This document shows, piece after piece, positions 32,753 to 42,276 of a DNA stretch of 53,353 bases. A program made the translations under genes and the position numbers. Position 1 is the stretch's first letter, and the number at the start of each line of letters is the position of its first letter. Below the pieces are notes generated by a model that saw only the letters and a program-made list of their open reading frames with translations, had not been told where the DNA came from and made no database searches. The DNA comes from Candidatus Heimdallarchaeota archaeon (GTDB taxonomy: Archaea; Asgardarchaeota; Heimdallarchaeia; Heimdallarchaeales; Heimdallarchaeaceae), in the NCBI GenBank assembly GCA_023132955.1, contig JAGLXK010000279.1, positions 1-53,353 on the forward strand. The letters are read 5' to 3'.

Positions 32753-35700
32753 TCAGAAAATTTCTGTGACATCCTCTTTTGGAATTAGTATTTCAAAACA
32801 TGCTTTTTCTTGCTTATCAGCTAATCTTATTTTCCATCCGTGAGCGTCTACTAGCTTCTTGACAATTGTTAAACCATGAATCGACTCTTTTTCTTTTGTT
32901 GTGAATGTTGATTCAAAAGCTTCTTCCACAGTTTTAGCTTCTATTTGAAGTCCATCATTTTCTACTCTTAAAGCTATTCCCTTATCTAACAATTTACTCG
33001 TCACATATATTTGACTAGGTTTTCCATGTAAAACCGCATTCTCGAAAAGATTTTTGAAAATCTGTGATAGTTTCTCTTTATCTGCTCTGACAGCTACCAG
33101 AGGATCATGATTGAGCTTAATGTTTTGTGGAATTGTTATTGCTCCTATAGTTTCCACAAGCTTATTTAGATTTACTTTTTCGGATTTCTCTATAGTTTGT
33201 CCTGCATCTGCAAGTTCAATAGACCTGTTTAAGAGTTTTCGGAGGTACTCTGTTTGATTGTTTATCTTTTCCAGAACCAATTCTTTTTCTTGCTCATTTT
33301 CAAGGAGTAAATCTGAATACCCCTCAATTGATGAAAGGCAGTTCCTTATATCGTGACCCATCAAGTGTACAAAATCACTAAGCTCTTTCTTTTGTCTAGT
33401 GAGAGTATCTACAATTTTTTTTCTTTCAGAAATATCCACAACTGAGGCTAGAATATTCGTTGAATCAGGCAGAGGGTTAACGGAGATTATTATATTTCTT
33501 GTGGTTCCTTCTTTTGTTATGAAACGTGTTTCATATTGATTTGGAACACTTTCAGGTTGTAGCATTCTCTTTCTGTTATACTCTAACATTAGATTAAGTT
33601 CAGGCTGTGGAATAAATTCAGTCCATTTTCGTCCTTCTATTTCTTCTCTTGAATAACCCGATAGTTCTTCCATTCTTGAATTAACTAGAATGATACTTGC
33701 TTCCAAGTCATAAATGACATTAGCCATACCAGTGCTCTCAAATACATTTCTGTACAGTATTTCCGACTTCTTTAGTTCTTCTTCAGCTAGTTTCATATCA
33801 GTAACATCAAACAAAGATACTATGTAATCCTCTGAAAGTGGAATGGACGTTAGGTTAACTATTGCGTTTCTTACATCACCTTTTCGGTTAACAAATTTTG
33901 TTTCATAAAATGCGGGAATCTTACTAGAGTCTGTTTTTCTAGCCCTACTAAATTCCAGTAAATTATCCATTTCAGATTCGGGTGCAAATTCAACCCAATT
34001 CCTACCAATTAAATCATCCCTCATATATCCTGAAACTTCTTCAAGTTTAGAGTTAACTTGTTTTATGATTCTATTTGGGCCAACAATCATATTGGCAGCT
34101 CCAGTAGCTTCGAATATAGTTTTGTATAATTCAGCAGATTTCAATAGTTCATTCTCTGCTTCTTTAGTCCCTGAAATATCAGTTAATGAAAGTACGAATT
34201 TTTCAGTATTAGGAATTACTCCAACATAAACCAAACTAGGAACGATATTTCCTTTTTTATCCTTAAGCTTAGTTTCATAACTTGTTGGAACACTTGTAGG
34301 GTCAATCATTCTTTTTTTATTATATTCCAATAATCTCTCTAATTCAGATTCATCAACAAAAGAGTGCCAAGCTCGTTTTCCTTCAACTTCCTCTTTAGAA
34401 TAACCAGATATTTCTTCTAGACGATCATTTATTTTTTCTACTATGGAATCTGCTCTAACGATAGCTTTTGCGGTACCTGTGGCTTCGAAAAGTGTTCTAT
34501 AAAGAGCTTCAGATTCTTTGAGTTGTTCTTCCGCTAGTTTAATTTGTGAAATATCAATAAGAGTAACAATAAAATCCGTACTCTCTGGAATGGCTTTTAT
34601 AGTTAGATATACATTTATGATAGTTCCGTCTTTTAGGATTATGGAAGTTTCAAAATGATCTGGAGCTAGAGTAGGGTCTTGGAAGTGTAATTCTTGAAGT
34701 TTTTCAAATCTGATTACTTCTTCTTCTGTAAGAAAATCTGACCATTTCATTTTGTTTTCAATTTCAGTTTTCTTTAAACTAGTCAATTCTTCAAATCTTG
34801 AATTCACCAGATTTATAGTTTTATCACTTTTAGCAATAAAATTTGCCGTTCCAGTGCTTTCAAAAGTAATCTTGTAAAGTTTTTCAGATTCTTTTTGTTT
34901 TTCTTCCACTTCTTTTCTTTGTGTAATGTCTCTGAAAATCCCTTGTATATACTCCTTCCCCTTGATTGTAATTAAATTTGCATTAATACTGACAGGTATT
35001 CTTTTATTGTTACTTGCTAATACTTCACTTTCTACAATTTCCTCAAAACCTTGAGAATGTCTTGTAAATTGTTTAGAGATGAATTCTCTTTTATCCTCAC
35101 AATGTAGTTCTATTGCTTTCATAGTTATTACTTTTTCTTTAGGTAATCCCAGAAGCATTTCTGCTTGTTTGTTACAATCAATAATTGATAGTGTTTCAGG
35201 ATCAACAACAAATACAGCATCAGGAATCCCATCAAACAAGCTTTTAAACTTATTTTCACTTTCTCGAAGATTTTCTTCAATCAGTTTTCTTTCTGTTATA
35301 TCATACAAGCTACCTTGAACAATAAATTGTTCCCCTTCTTTAGAACCTATGTTCTGGATATGTTGTCTTATCCATCTGATTTCACCATTTTTATTTAGTA
35401 TCCTATATTCCATCACATTGCTAAATCCTGGCGTATTTTCTAGTTCTTCATTAATTGCTAGTAATAATTTCATATCTTCTGGTAGTATTAGCTGGTCCCA
35501 AGTTAGTTCCCCTGAAACAAAATCCTCTTCAGTATAACCAGTTATTTGTTCTACTGCCCCATGGAAAAAGAATGGTCTGAAGTCAATTGAACCCCTAAAA
35601 GCTATCCCATCAAAGTTCTGCACAAAACCACGATACTTTTTTTCACTTTCCCTCAAATCCTCTTCTGCTTTCTTTCTTTCAGTTAAATCTCTTCCAATGG

Positions 35701-36889
35701 CCATTAAAGCTATAGGTTTATTTGCTTTATCAGTTATGACTGCTGGAGCGATTTCTGCAGGAAATCTTTCACCATTTTTTTTAAGCAAGGTATATTCAAA
35801 GGTACCTTCTAAAGAAGTAAAATGTTGTTTTTTCATTATGTTCATTAATCTTTCATGATCTTCTGGAGCAATGAATTCCATTAAAGAACTTCCTATTAGT
35901 TCCTCAGGATTTTCAACTCCATGCATTGTTGCTGCTTGTTGGTTCGCTAAAGTGATATTACCCTCCTCCAAATCTGCAAGAATGATAGAATCAGGGGATG
36001 TATCAACTAGCTTTCGATACTTTTCTTCACTTTGTTGCAAAGCTGCTTCTATTTCCTTCCTTTGAGTAATATCATCTCCTACTCCCAATATTTTGATCAC
36101 TTTATCATTTTCATCTTTTATAGTTGTATTACGCCAAGCAATTATTCTTTTATCTCCATTTTTTGTTTCCATTTCAATCTCAAAATATGGCGTTGGTTTT
36201 TGCATACCTACAATAACTTGTTGAAAACTGAATCTTAATTCATCCACATATTCTGATGAATAAGCAGTTGTGAACCAGTTTTTACCAATTAAATCCTTCT
36301 CAGTATAACCTAATATGTAGGTTACTTCTTTATTCATTAATTCAACGATCTCGTTCTCATTTACGATTACAAACATGACATTTGCTTCGTTCAGATAATG
36401 TTGAGTAAGGTCCCTCTCTCTTCTGATAGTTCTTTCACTTTCTGTTAGAGCTTGTTCGGCTTTCTTATGTCTAAGAACTGTACGAATTTGATGTACAAGT
36501 TCGGTATATTGACTTTTTGCATCTAAACCTTTTCTAATGTAATAATCTGCTCCGAGGTTAAGAGCATCAATTACAACTTCTTCCCTTCCTCTACCTGTAA
36601 AGATAATAAAAGGTATTTGAAACTCTCTTTGTTTTATCTGCTTCAACAAATCTAGTCCATTCAGATCCTCCATCAGATAATCACATACTATGATGTCAAT
36701 ATTATTATCTTTTATTCTCTCAAAAACCTCCATGGGGTTCCTTAAAGATTCTACTTGTATCTCTCCTTCACTCATTTTTTCAACAAATTCCTTTGTTAGG
36801 AAAAGAAAATCTTCTTCGTCATCAATATGTAATACTCTGATTACATTAGGTGAAAATTCCTCTTTTTCATCTTTATTAGATTTCACCAC
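32753..36889 (-). CDS. Receiver plus eight-PAS hybrid sensor histidine kinase
   Basis: The 1378-residue soluble protein begins with a receiver domain (HIDDEEDF, phospho-Asp in VCDYLMED, residues about 15-135). Eight PAS domains follow, starting near residues 160, 290, 420, 545, 670, 795, 915 and 1040. The last four open with nearly the same phrase, FESTGTANF, FEATGTAKA, FEATGAANM or FESTGMANV, showing recent tandem duplication. The C-terminus has a dimerisation helix with His in LMGHDIRN and N-box NLFENAVLHG. The G1 box is weak (VENDGLQ) and G2 is HGLTIVKK. Its GTG start has GGAGGT seven bases upstream. Confidence 0.92.
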   Translation of the reverse strand: MVKSNKDEKEEFSPNVIRVLHIDDEEDFLFLTKEFVEKMSEGEIQVESLRNPMEVFERIKDNNIDIIVCDYLMEDLNGLDLLKQIKQREFQIPFIIFTGRGREEVVIDALNLGADYYIRKGLDAKSQYTELVHQIRTVLRHKKAEQALTESERTIRRERDLTQHYLNEANVMFVIVNENEIVELMNKEVTYILGYTEKDLIGKNWFTTAYSSEYVDELRFSFQQVIVGMQKPTPYFEIEMETKNGDKRIIAWRNTTIKDENDKVIKILGVGDDITQRKEIEAALQQSEEKYRKLVDTSPDSIILADLEEGNITLANQQAATMHGVENPEELIGSSLMEFIAPEDHERLMNIMKKQHFTSLEGTFEYTLLKKNGERFPAEIAPAVITDKANKPIALMAIGRDLTERKKAEEDLRESEKKYRGFVQNFDGIAFRGSIDFRPFFFHGAVEQITGYTEEDFVSGELTWDQLILPEDMKLLLAINEELENTPGFSNVMEYRILNKNGEIRWIRQHIQNIGSKEGEQFIVQGSLYDITERKLIEENLRESENKFKSLFDGIPDAVFVVDPETLSIIDCNKQAEMLLGLPKEKVITMKAIELHCEDKREFISKQFTRHSQGFEEIVESEVLASNNKRIPVSINANLITIKGKEYIQGIFRDITQRKEVEEKQKESEKLYKITFESTGTANFIAKSDKTINLVNSRFEELTSLKKTEIENKMKWSDFLTEEEVIRFEKLQELHFQDPTLAPDHFETSIILKDGTIINVYLTIKAIPESTDFIVTLIDISQIKLAEEQLKESEALYRTLFEATGTAKAIVRADSIVEKINDRLEEISGYSKEEVEGKRAWHSFVDESELERLLEYNKKRMIDPTSVPTSYETKLKDKKGNIVPSLVYVGVIPNTEKFVLSLTDISGTKEAENELLKSAELYKTIFEATGAANMIVGPNRIIKQVNSKLEEVSGYMRDDLIGRNWVEFAPESEMDNLLEFSRARKTDSSKIPAFYETKFVNRKGDVRNAIVNLTSIPLSEDYIVSLFDVTDMKLAEEELKKSEILYRNVFESTGMANVIYDLEASIILVNSRMEELSGYSREEIEGRKWTEFIPQPELNLMLEYNRKRMLQPESVPNQYETRFITKEGTTRNIIISVNPLPDSTNILASVVDISERKKIVDTLTRQKKELSDFVHLMGHDIRNCLSSIEGYSDLLLENEQEKELVLEKINNQTEYLRKLLNRSIELADAGQTIEKSEKVNLNKLVETIGAITIPQNIKLNHDPLVAVRADKEKLSQIFKNLFENAVLHGKPSQIYVTSKLLDKGIALRVENDGLQIEAKTVEEAFESTFTTKEKESIHGLTIVKKLVDAHGWKIRLADKQEKACFEILIPKEDVTEIF

Positions 36890-36995
36890 TCGAACAACCT
36901 CCTATTACATATATTCAAAGAGCTATAATTGTTTTTTCTTAAGGAAAAACAAAAATACTTCCAATTATTAACTTAAACATAGAAGTTGATACTCA

Positions 36996-37301
36996 TTGAG
37001 ATATAATTTTACTGAATCTGTTGGAGAAAAAATAACTCTAACAGGGAAAATATCAAAAATCCCATGGCTGTATTTAATTCAATTTTTTAGTGATAGGGAT
37101 CATATAAATTATTTAGATTTAGAAAACGGAGAACAAATCGTAATTTATTCTCGAGAACCGATTACATGCAGAGGAAAAATGAAAATCAATGGAGAAGTAA
37201 TTCTTACTAAAGGAAGCTCCAAGAGACCACAAAAAATTGAGGATGAAACATATCAGGAATATCAGCTTCTGGTAGATTTGTGGGAGTGCCCAAGTAATTA
37301 A
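36996..37301 (+). CDS. Small beta-rich hypothetical protein (OB-fold-like)
   Basis: The 101-residue protein has a strand-rich pattern: EKITLTGKISKIPWLYLIQFF, a YLDLENGEQIVIYS hairpin, and MKINGEVILTKG. This resembles a nucleic-acid-binding OB fold, but I do not recognise the family. The start is TTG with no clear ribosome site, so the exact N-terminus is uncertain. The next gene, the HEAT protein, starts 23 bases later on the same strand, so the two may be co-transcribed. Confidence 0.45.
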   Translation: MRYNFTESVGEKITLTGKISKIPWLYLIQFFSDRDHINYLDLENGEQIVIYSREPITCRGKMKINGEVILTKGSSKRPQKIEDETYQEYQLLVDLWECPSN

Positions 37302-37324
37302 CATCTTTAGAGAGTGGAAAATAA

Positions 37325-38179
37325 GTGATTGAAGATGATGATGTAGAAGCTTTACTTGAAAGTTTAAAAGACGAAGATCTTCATGTTCGTATTTTTACAA
37401 TTAATTCCATTGTTGATAACCCTGGCAAAAAACAAACAGTTTCTGTTCTTATAAAAATGCTCAAGGAAGATGTTGCACTAGTAAGGAGTCGCATAGCTTG
37501 GGCTCTAGGCAAAATAGCGGATGAGAGAACAATCAATCCTTTAATTCTTGCTTTAAATGATGAAGAACCAGAGGTAAGGAAAAATGCTACCAGATCATTA
37601 GGCGATATGATGGTTTTTGGTGCTATTCCTTCCCTAGTGAACAAATTGGAAGATACCAGCTGGGAAGTAAGAGCTGAGTCAGTTGTAGTGTTGGAACATT
37701 TGGGATGGGTTCCTTCTAGTGAAAAAGAAGAATCTTTATCTCTTATAGCCAAGGAAAAGTGGGAAAAGCTGCTGGAACAAGAAAATCTTGATGAACAACT
37801 TCTAGAATACTTCATAGATGATCCTGACAAGGACGTTAGATCAAAAATTGCTTGGATTCTGGGTGAAATTCGAAGTAATAATTCTATTAGGCATCTCTTT
37901 AACCTCTTGATGAATGACAATTTTCAAGATGTAAAAGAACAAGCTGCTTCAGCTATTGGAAAGATTGGAGGTGACGAAGGACTATCACTTCTTAAACAAG
38001 CTTTAGAGAGTGAAAATTGGTTTATCAGAAAATGTGCTACATCTGCCTTAGGATATTCAAGGGATATACTTGTTATAGATATTTTAGAGAATTTATTAGA
38101 AGATGATAATAGATTCATTAGTGAGAGTGCTAAGGAAGCTCTAGAAAGGATAAAGTCCAAACATAATATCAAATCTTGA
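37325..38179 (+). CDS. HEAT-repeat protein (PBS lyase-like repeats)
   Basis: The 284-residue protein is built of about seven HEAT-like repeats such as VALVRSRIAWALGKIADE, EPEVRKNATRSLGDM and KDVRSKIAWILGEIRS. These pack into a curved scaffold for protein contacts. No catalytic domain is attached. It starts with GTG at 37325. A second HEAT protein lies at 48480-49367. Function is inferred only as an adaptor. Confidence 0.85.
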   Translation: MIEDDDVEALLESLKDEDLHVRIFTINSIVDNPGKKQTVSVLIKMLKEDVALVRSRIAWALGKIADERTINPLILALNDEEPEVRKNATRSLGDMMVFGAIPSLVNKLEDTSWEVRAESVVVLEHLGWVPSSEKEESLSLIAKEKWEKLLEQENLDEQLLEYFIDDPDKDVRSKIAWILGEIRSNNSIRHLFNLLMNDNFQDVKEQAASAIGKIGGDEGLSLLKQALESENWFIRKCATSALGYSRDILVIDILENLLEDDNRFISESAKEALERIKSKHNIKS

Positions 38180-38264
38180 TAGAGATATATTTAAAATTGA
38201 ATACATTTTCTCTAGAATAACCAAACATAGTGGAAATTCCTGAACCCTCATGGAGGAATATTAT

Positions 38265-39548
38265 ATGGAAAATATAAGAAATAGATTGAGCATTTCTAAA
38301 GAGAACTTAAATGAGATTCAAAAATTCTTAATTGATGAAAACAACCCCTTTGTTAATGATCTCCTCCAGTTAGTAGATAAATATGGAGGAGTTGATGAAA
38401 TTAATAAAAAATTCAAAGAAGCAAGGAATATTGAAACCATTTATAAAAAGCTCGAAACAGTTAATCCTGATTATATAGACGAACTTGAGTGGTTAATTAA
38501 ACAGAGAGAAAATGAAGCATTCATTAGCATTGATAACTACAGAAGAAAGATTTTAGGAAATGCAGTTGACAGAATCAAATTTGACGACTCGTTCGCTGTA
38601 ACTCTGGAACTTTCTGCATGTCAATTCTTTCCGTATTTAATTAAAGGTGCAAAAAAGGCTATCTCTAATCAAGATCTTATGCCAGGAAGGATAATCCGTG
38701 TCAGATATATGAAAGAACAAGAAAAAGATGGGGATCTTCTGGCAATGCAAGCAGCTGTTGACATAATAGGGGCTTCTATTGTAGAAACTTTAGATACAAA
38801 AGGAACTATGCCTGGACCAGATGGATTTCCAGTAAATGTGCATCTGGGAGGACCAGATACAATAACTGGCTATTTTGGGGGAGTTGGAATGGGGAATGAG
38901 TTAGCTATGAAATGGGTAGACGAACTTCTCTATTACTATACCAACTATGGTGTTAAACAGGTTTTGAATGTTAATCCTGGTACTGTGATCTTAGGATACA
39001 TGCTTTACAAGCTTGGAATAAATAATGAGTTCAAGATTTCTGTATATATGGGAAATGATAATCCCTATTCAGTTCTTTGGACTTTAATGACTGCAAAATT
39101 ATTTGCAAGAGAAGATGGTACTACACCTCTGATTGGATTCAATCTGTCTAATGCAGTGAATAATTGGACAATTGAAATGAGCTCTGATATAAGAAATAAC
39201 TTTGGTTTTGAAGATGTTGTTAGATTAGAACATCATATAATCGAAACACAGAAATCAATTGTGAGACAACCATATGATAGAACACAAGAATTGCTTGAAA
39301 TTGCTCCGAAAGTTAGAAACATTAGTGCTAAGCATGAAGGTGGACCTGTGGAATTAGATCAGACACGAGAACATCCTTCTGATATACTAGATTATTTCCT
39401 TACTAAAGAACAAATAGATGAACAAGGTTTGTGGCCCCATCTTGAACAAAATTATATGGATCGACATACATCTGTGAACAATACGGCTAAAGCTCTTACA
39501 GAAAAAGGTTTGAGTTTTATTGCCGCTAGAAAACTCCATTATAGATAA
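38265..39548 (+). CDS. Conserved protein of unknown function beside an aminotransferase
   Basis: I do not recognise this family. The second ATG (38265) is the better start because GGAGG lies at 38252-38256, eight bases before it, and itself overlaps the first ATG. The 427-residue soluble protein has a helical first third, then a glycine-rich core with PGPDGFPVNVHLGGPDT, GYFGGVGMGNELAMKW, LNVNPGTVILGYMLYKLG and FNLSNAVNNWTIEMS. The alternating strand/helix pattern suggests a barrel-like enzyme. It ends about 16 bases before the aminotransferase start, so the two are one operon. A TATA-like box lies near 38185-38195. Confidence 0.6.
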   Translation: MENIRNRLSISKENLNEIQKFLIDENNPFVNDLLQLVDKYGGVDEINKKFKEARNIETIYKKLETVNPDYIDELEWLIKQRENEAFISIDNYRRKILGNAVDRIKFDDSFAVTLELSACQFFPYLIKGAKKAISNQDLMPGRIIRVRYMKEQEKDGDLLAMQAAVDIIGASIVETLDTKGTMPGPDGFPVNVHLGGPDTITGYFGGVGMGNELAMKWVDELLYYYTNYGVKQVLNVNPGTVILGYMLYKLGINNEFKISVYMGNDNPYSVLWTLMTAKLFAREDGTTPLIGFNLSNAVNNWTIEMSSDIRNNFGFEDVVRLEHHIIETQKSIVRQPYDRTQELLEIAPKVRNISAKHEGGPVELDQTREHPSDILDYFLTKEQIDEQGLWPHLEQNYMDRHTSVNNTAKALTEKGLSFIAARKLHYR

Positions 39549-39564
39549 GCTTTGAGTGATAGTT

Positions 39565-40725
39565 ATGAAAAAAATGACAAACGGAATGTACCGAATTCAA
39601 GGAGAAGGAGCTTTTGAATATCTTGCAAAAGCTCAAGCTCAGGAAAGAGAAGGAAAAGAAGTACTTCATTTCGAAATAGGACAACCCGATTTTCCCACTC
39701 CTCAGAATATTAAGGATACAGCTTATGAATCAATTGAGAACAATTTCACTGGATATGTATCAGCTACTGGAATTTTAGAACTAAAACAAGCAATCCAAGA
39801 TGAAATTGAGCAAACTAGAGGATTTAGACCTTCAATAGAGCAAATTTTGATTTTACCTGGTGCTAAGCCAGGAATTTTCTTTACAATGCTCGGTTTAGTT
39901 AATCCTGGTGATGAGGTAATATATCCTGATCCAGGTTTTCCTACATATGGTTCCGTTGCTAAGTATCTTAATGCTGGAGATGTCCCAATTCAATTAAAAG
40001 AAGAAAACGAATTTCGTTTAAACCCCACTGATATTGAGGAAAGAATCACTGATAAAACAAAGCTAATCATCCTGAATAGCCCACAGAACCCAACAGGTTC
40101 TGTAATGACGAAAGAAGAAATAGACAGAGTTGCAGAAATAGCAGACAAAAACAATATTTTCATCTTATCAGATGAGATTTACTCCAAGATGCTTTATGAA
40201 GCTTCATTCCATTCACCTGCGGTTCGCGATGAATCAAAAGAAAGAACGATAATTCTAGATGGGTTCTCAAAATCATATGCTATGACTGGATGGAGATTAG
40301 GTTATGTAGTAGGTCCTGAAGAAGTAATAGAAAGAATGGGTACATTAATGATTAATGCTTTATCTTGTACAACGTCGTTCGTCCAGAAAGCTGGTATAGC
40401 GGCCCTAAAAGGAACTCAAGAACCTTTGATGAAAATGATGAAAGCCTTTCTTGAAAGAAGAAATGCAATAGTTGAAGGACTAAATAGCATACCAAACTTC
40501 ACATGTTTACGTCCACAAGGTGCTTTCTATGCTTTTCCAAATATCAAGGATACAGGGATGAATTCTCGAGAGATAGCAGATTATATTTTGTATAAAGCTG
40601 GTGTATGTTGTTTACCCGGTTCAGCTTTTGGAGAAGGTGGAGAGGGTTTTCTTAGATTTAGTTATGCTACATCCATAGAAACAATCCAAAAAGCTGTTCA
40701 ACAAATCAAGGATTCTTTCGAGTAA
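39565..40725 (+). CDS. Class I/II PLP-dependent aminotransferase
   Basis: The 386-residue enzyme has the fold-type I markers: GQPDFPTP, a substrate loop NSPQNPTGSVM, LSDEIYSKM, and the PLP lysine in DGFSKSYAMTGWRLGYVVG (about residue 233). The conserved Arg near the C-terminus is in GFLRFSYATS. It belongs to the aspartate/aromatic aminotransferase group; specificity cannot be fixed by eye. It follows the unrecognised 427-residue protein in the same operon. The ATG at 39565 is chosen over an upstream GTG. Confidence 0.92.
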   Translation: MKKMTNGMYRIQGEGAFEYLAKAQAQEREGKEVLHFEIGQPDFPTPQNIKDTAYESIENNFTGYVSATGILELKQAIQDEIEQTRGFRPSIEQILILPGAKPGIFFTMLGLVNPGDEVIYPDPGFPTYGSVAKYLNAGDVPIQLKEENEFRLNPTDIEERITDKTKLIILNSPQNPTGSVMTKEEIDRVAEIADKNNIFILSDEIYSKMLYEASFHSPAVRDESKERTIILDGFSKSYAMTGWRLGYVVGPEEVIERMGTLMINALSCTTSFVQKAGIAALKGTQEPLMKMMKAFLERRNAIVEGLNSIPNFTCLRPQGAFYAFPNIKDTGMNSREIADYILYKAGVCCLPGSAFGEGGEGFLRFSYATSIETIQKAVQQIKDSFE

Positions 40726-40730
40726 GATTG

Positions 40731-41546
40731 TTACAAATTTAGTAGTTTGGCAATATTCTCTCCTAAAATCTTATTTTTCTGTTTTTCTGTTAAGTCCATT
40801 TTTCTAATTTTCTCTATGTTTAGTTCAAGATTCCTATCTCCTAGCGGTGAATCTGAACCAAGTAAAACCTTATCTTCACCAAACTTTTCCATAGCAAAAC
40901 GTATTCTCTTCTCAGAAATGATGAAATATGTTGAAATATCAAAATAGACGTTTTTTAGACTCTCTCCTTTCTTGGCGATAGTTTCTAGACCCATACAATG
41001 AGCTATGATATAATTAGCTTTTGGAAATTCTTGAGCTAGTTTTACTAATTTTTTTGCTTCTTTGAAGTTATAAAGATGGATAAAAATTGGTATGTTCTTT
41101 TCTATTGCAAATTGAGAAATGATTTTCATCCCTTCATCCTCATTTGAGAATTTGTTTAAGCATTGATGAAGCTTAATTCCAGCAAAAGACATTTTCTCAA
41201 AATTCTGCTCTAAAGTAGAGATTAACTCAGGATCATTTGGATTGGTCCAGAAATATTGAATCAATCTGTTAGGATAATCTTTCACGAGTGAAAAAACATA
41301 TTCATTGTCTATATTGTTCATTTTTTTATGAAAAAGACGTAAGAAGAATACGTTTCCCAATATGTGAAAATAGTGGTTATATGAAGATTTTCTATAAGAC
41401 AGTTTAGGAATTTTAAATTCATAATCTGGATCAGTACCACCTGGACATAAAACCACTTTATCGACTCCTAAATTATCCATAAGTGGAATTAGTTTCTCTG
41501 TATAAGCAAATTCTCCAAAAGCATGAGCATGACCATCTATTATCAT
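40731..41546 (-). CDS. Amidohydrolase 2-family TIM-barrel enzyme
   Basis: The 271-residue protein begins IIDGHAHAFGE, the metal-binding HxH of amidohydrolase-2. It continues with AGIKLHQCL, IFIHLYNF, NYIIAHCMGLE and LLGSDSPLGD, whose His and Asp complete the metal site. This group includes decarboxylases and hydrolases of small carboxylates. It is convergent with the aminotransferase gene (5 bases between the stops), so any shared pathway is speculative. Confidence 0.82.
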   Translation of the reverse strand: MIIDGHAHAFGEFAYTEKLIPLMDNLGVDKVVLCPGGTDPDYEFKIPKLSYRKSSYNHYFHILGNVFFLRLFHKKMNNIDNEYVFSLVKDYPNRLIQYFWTNPNDPELISTLEQNFEKMSFAGIKLHQCLNKFSNEDEGMKIISQFAIEKNIPIFIHLYNFKEAKKLVKLAQEFPKANYIIAHCMGLETIAKKGESLKNVYFDISTYFIISEKRIRFAMEKFGEDKVLLGSDSPLGDRNLELNIEKIRKMDLTEKQKNKILGENIAKLLNL

Positions 41547-41563
41547 TCTTACGACTTCCGAAA

Positions 41564-42151
41564 TTATCTTTTTTCAGCGATATTAACCATTCTGGCTATT
41601 AATTTGAAGAAGTATTTTAATTTGTCAATAGAGGTTAACTTTGCAGATAGGGTGCTTTTATTTGCAGATATTATTACAACATCCTTCACAAGTTGGAAGA
41701 AGTATTCACTAACATATGAATCATCTAAAATTTTTGTAGCAAGTTTATCATTGTTAGTTTTTATATTTACAAAGTTGATGATACTCATTCCAGTAACTGA
41801 TTCGAATTCTCTGTTTCTTGTATCTTCCTTAACTGTAACATGCAGAAATAGTGGGAACTCATGGATTAATTCAGCATCTATGTGAACATCTTTGTCACTT
41901 TCTTCTACTAATGTAATTCTTTGAGTTACATCGTCTTCATGTTCAATAGGTAAATCAAATGAGTATTTTGTTAAGTAACCTGAAGATTTCTTAATATTGT
42001 ATGCACCTATTTCAATTAGTTTTTGCATTATTGCTGTATCTCGATCACTTGGAGAATCATCTTTTTCTTCTCCATATTTCTCTCTATAATACTGCTCAGC
42101 TGATGTGATGTTTCTCTTGCGTTGTTTTTTTGATCCGAAGAATCGTGACAT
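41564..42151 (-). CDS. Hypothetical protein, basic N-terminus and mixed alpha/beta body
   Basis: I do not recognise this 195-residue protein. It begins MSRFFGSKKQRKR, followed by an acidic, charged stretch (KYGEEKDDSPSD). It then has a beta-rich middle (TQRITLVEESDKDVHIDAEL, FLHVTVKED) and a helical end (LKYFFKLIARMVNIAEKR). It looks soluble. A TTG three codons upstream is also open. It lies 17 bases from the amidohydrolase start on the same strand, so the two are probably one transcript. Confidence 0.5.
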   Translation of the reverse strand: MSRFFGSKKQRKRNITSAEQYYREKYGEEKDDSPSDRDTAIMQKLIEIGAYNIKKSSGYLTKYSFDLPIEHEDDVTQRITLVEESDKDVHIDAELIHEFPLFLHVTVKEDTRNREFESVTGMSIINFVNIKTNNDKLATKILDDSYVSEYFFQLVKDVVIISANKSTLSAKLTSIDKLKYFFKLIARMVNIAEKR

Positions 42152-42276
42152 GGAATTCAAATTCTATTTAGTTAATTGTTCTTTTATATCTTTTGTACTG
42201 TCAAAGAGACTCCTTGACAACAAATTTATAAGCAAATCCACTTAAAGTAGGCGTGAAAGAACATTGAGGGCTCAAA

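Noticed and set aside
37381-38172. Two long minus-strand frames (179 and 82 codons)
   Set aside because: They are antisense to clear HEAT repeats and are Ser/Leu-rich shadow translations without motifs.
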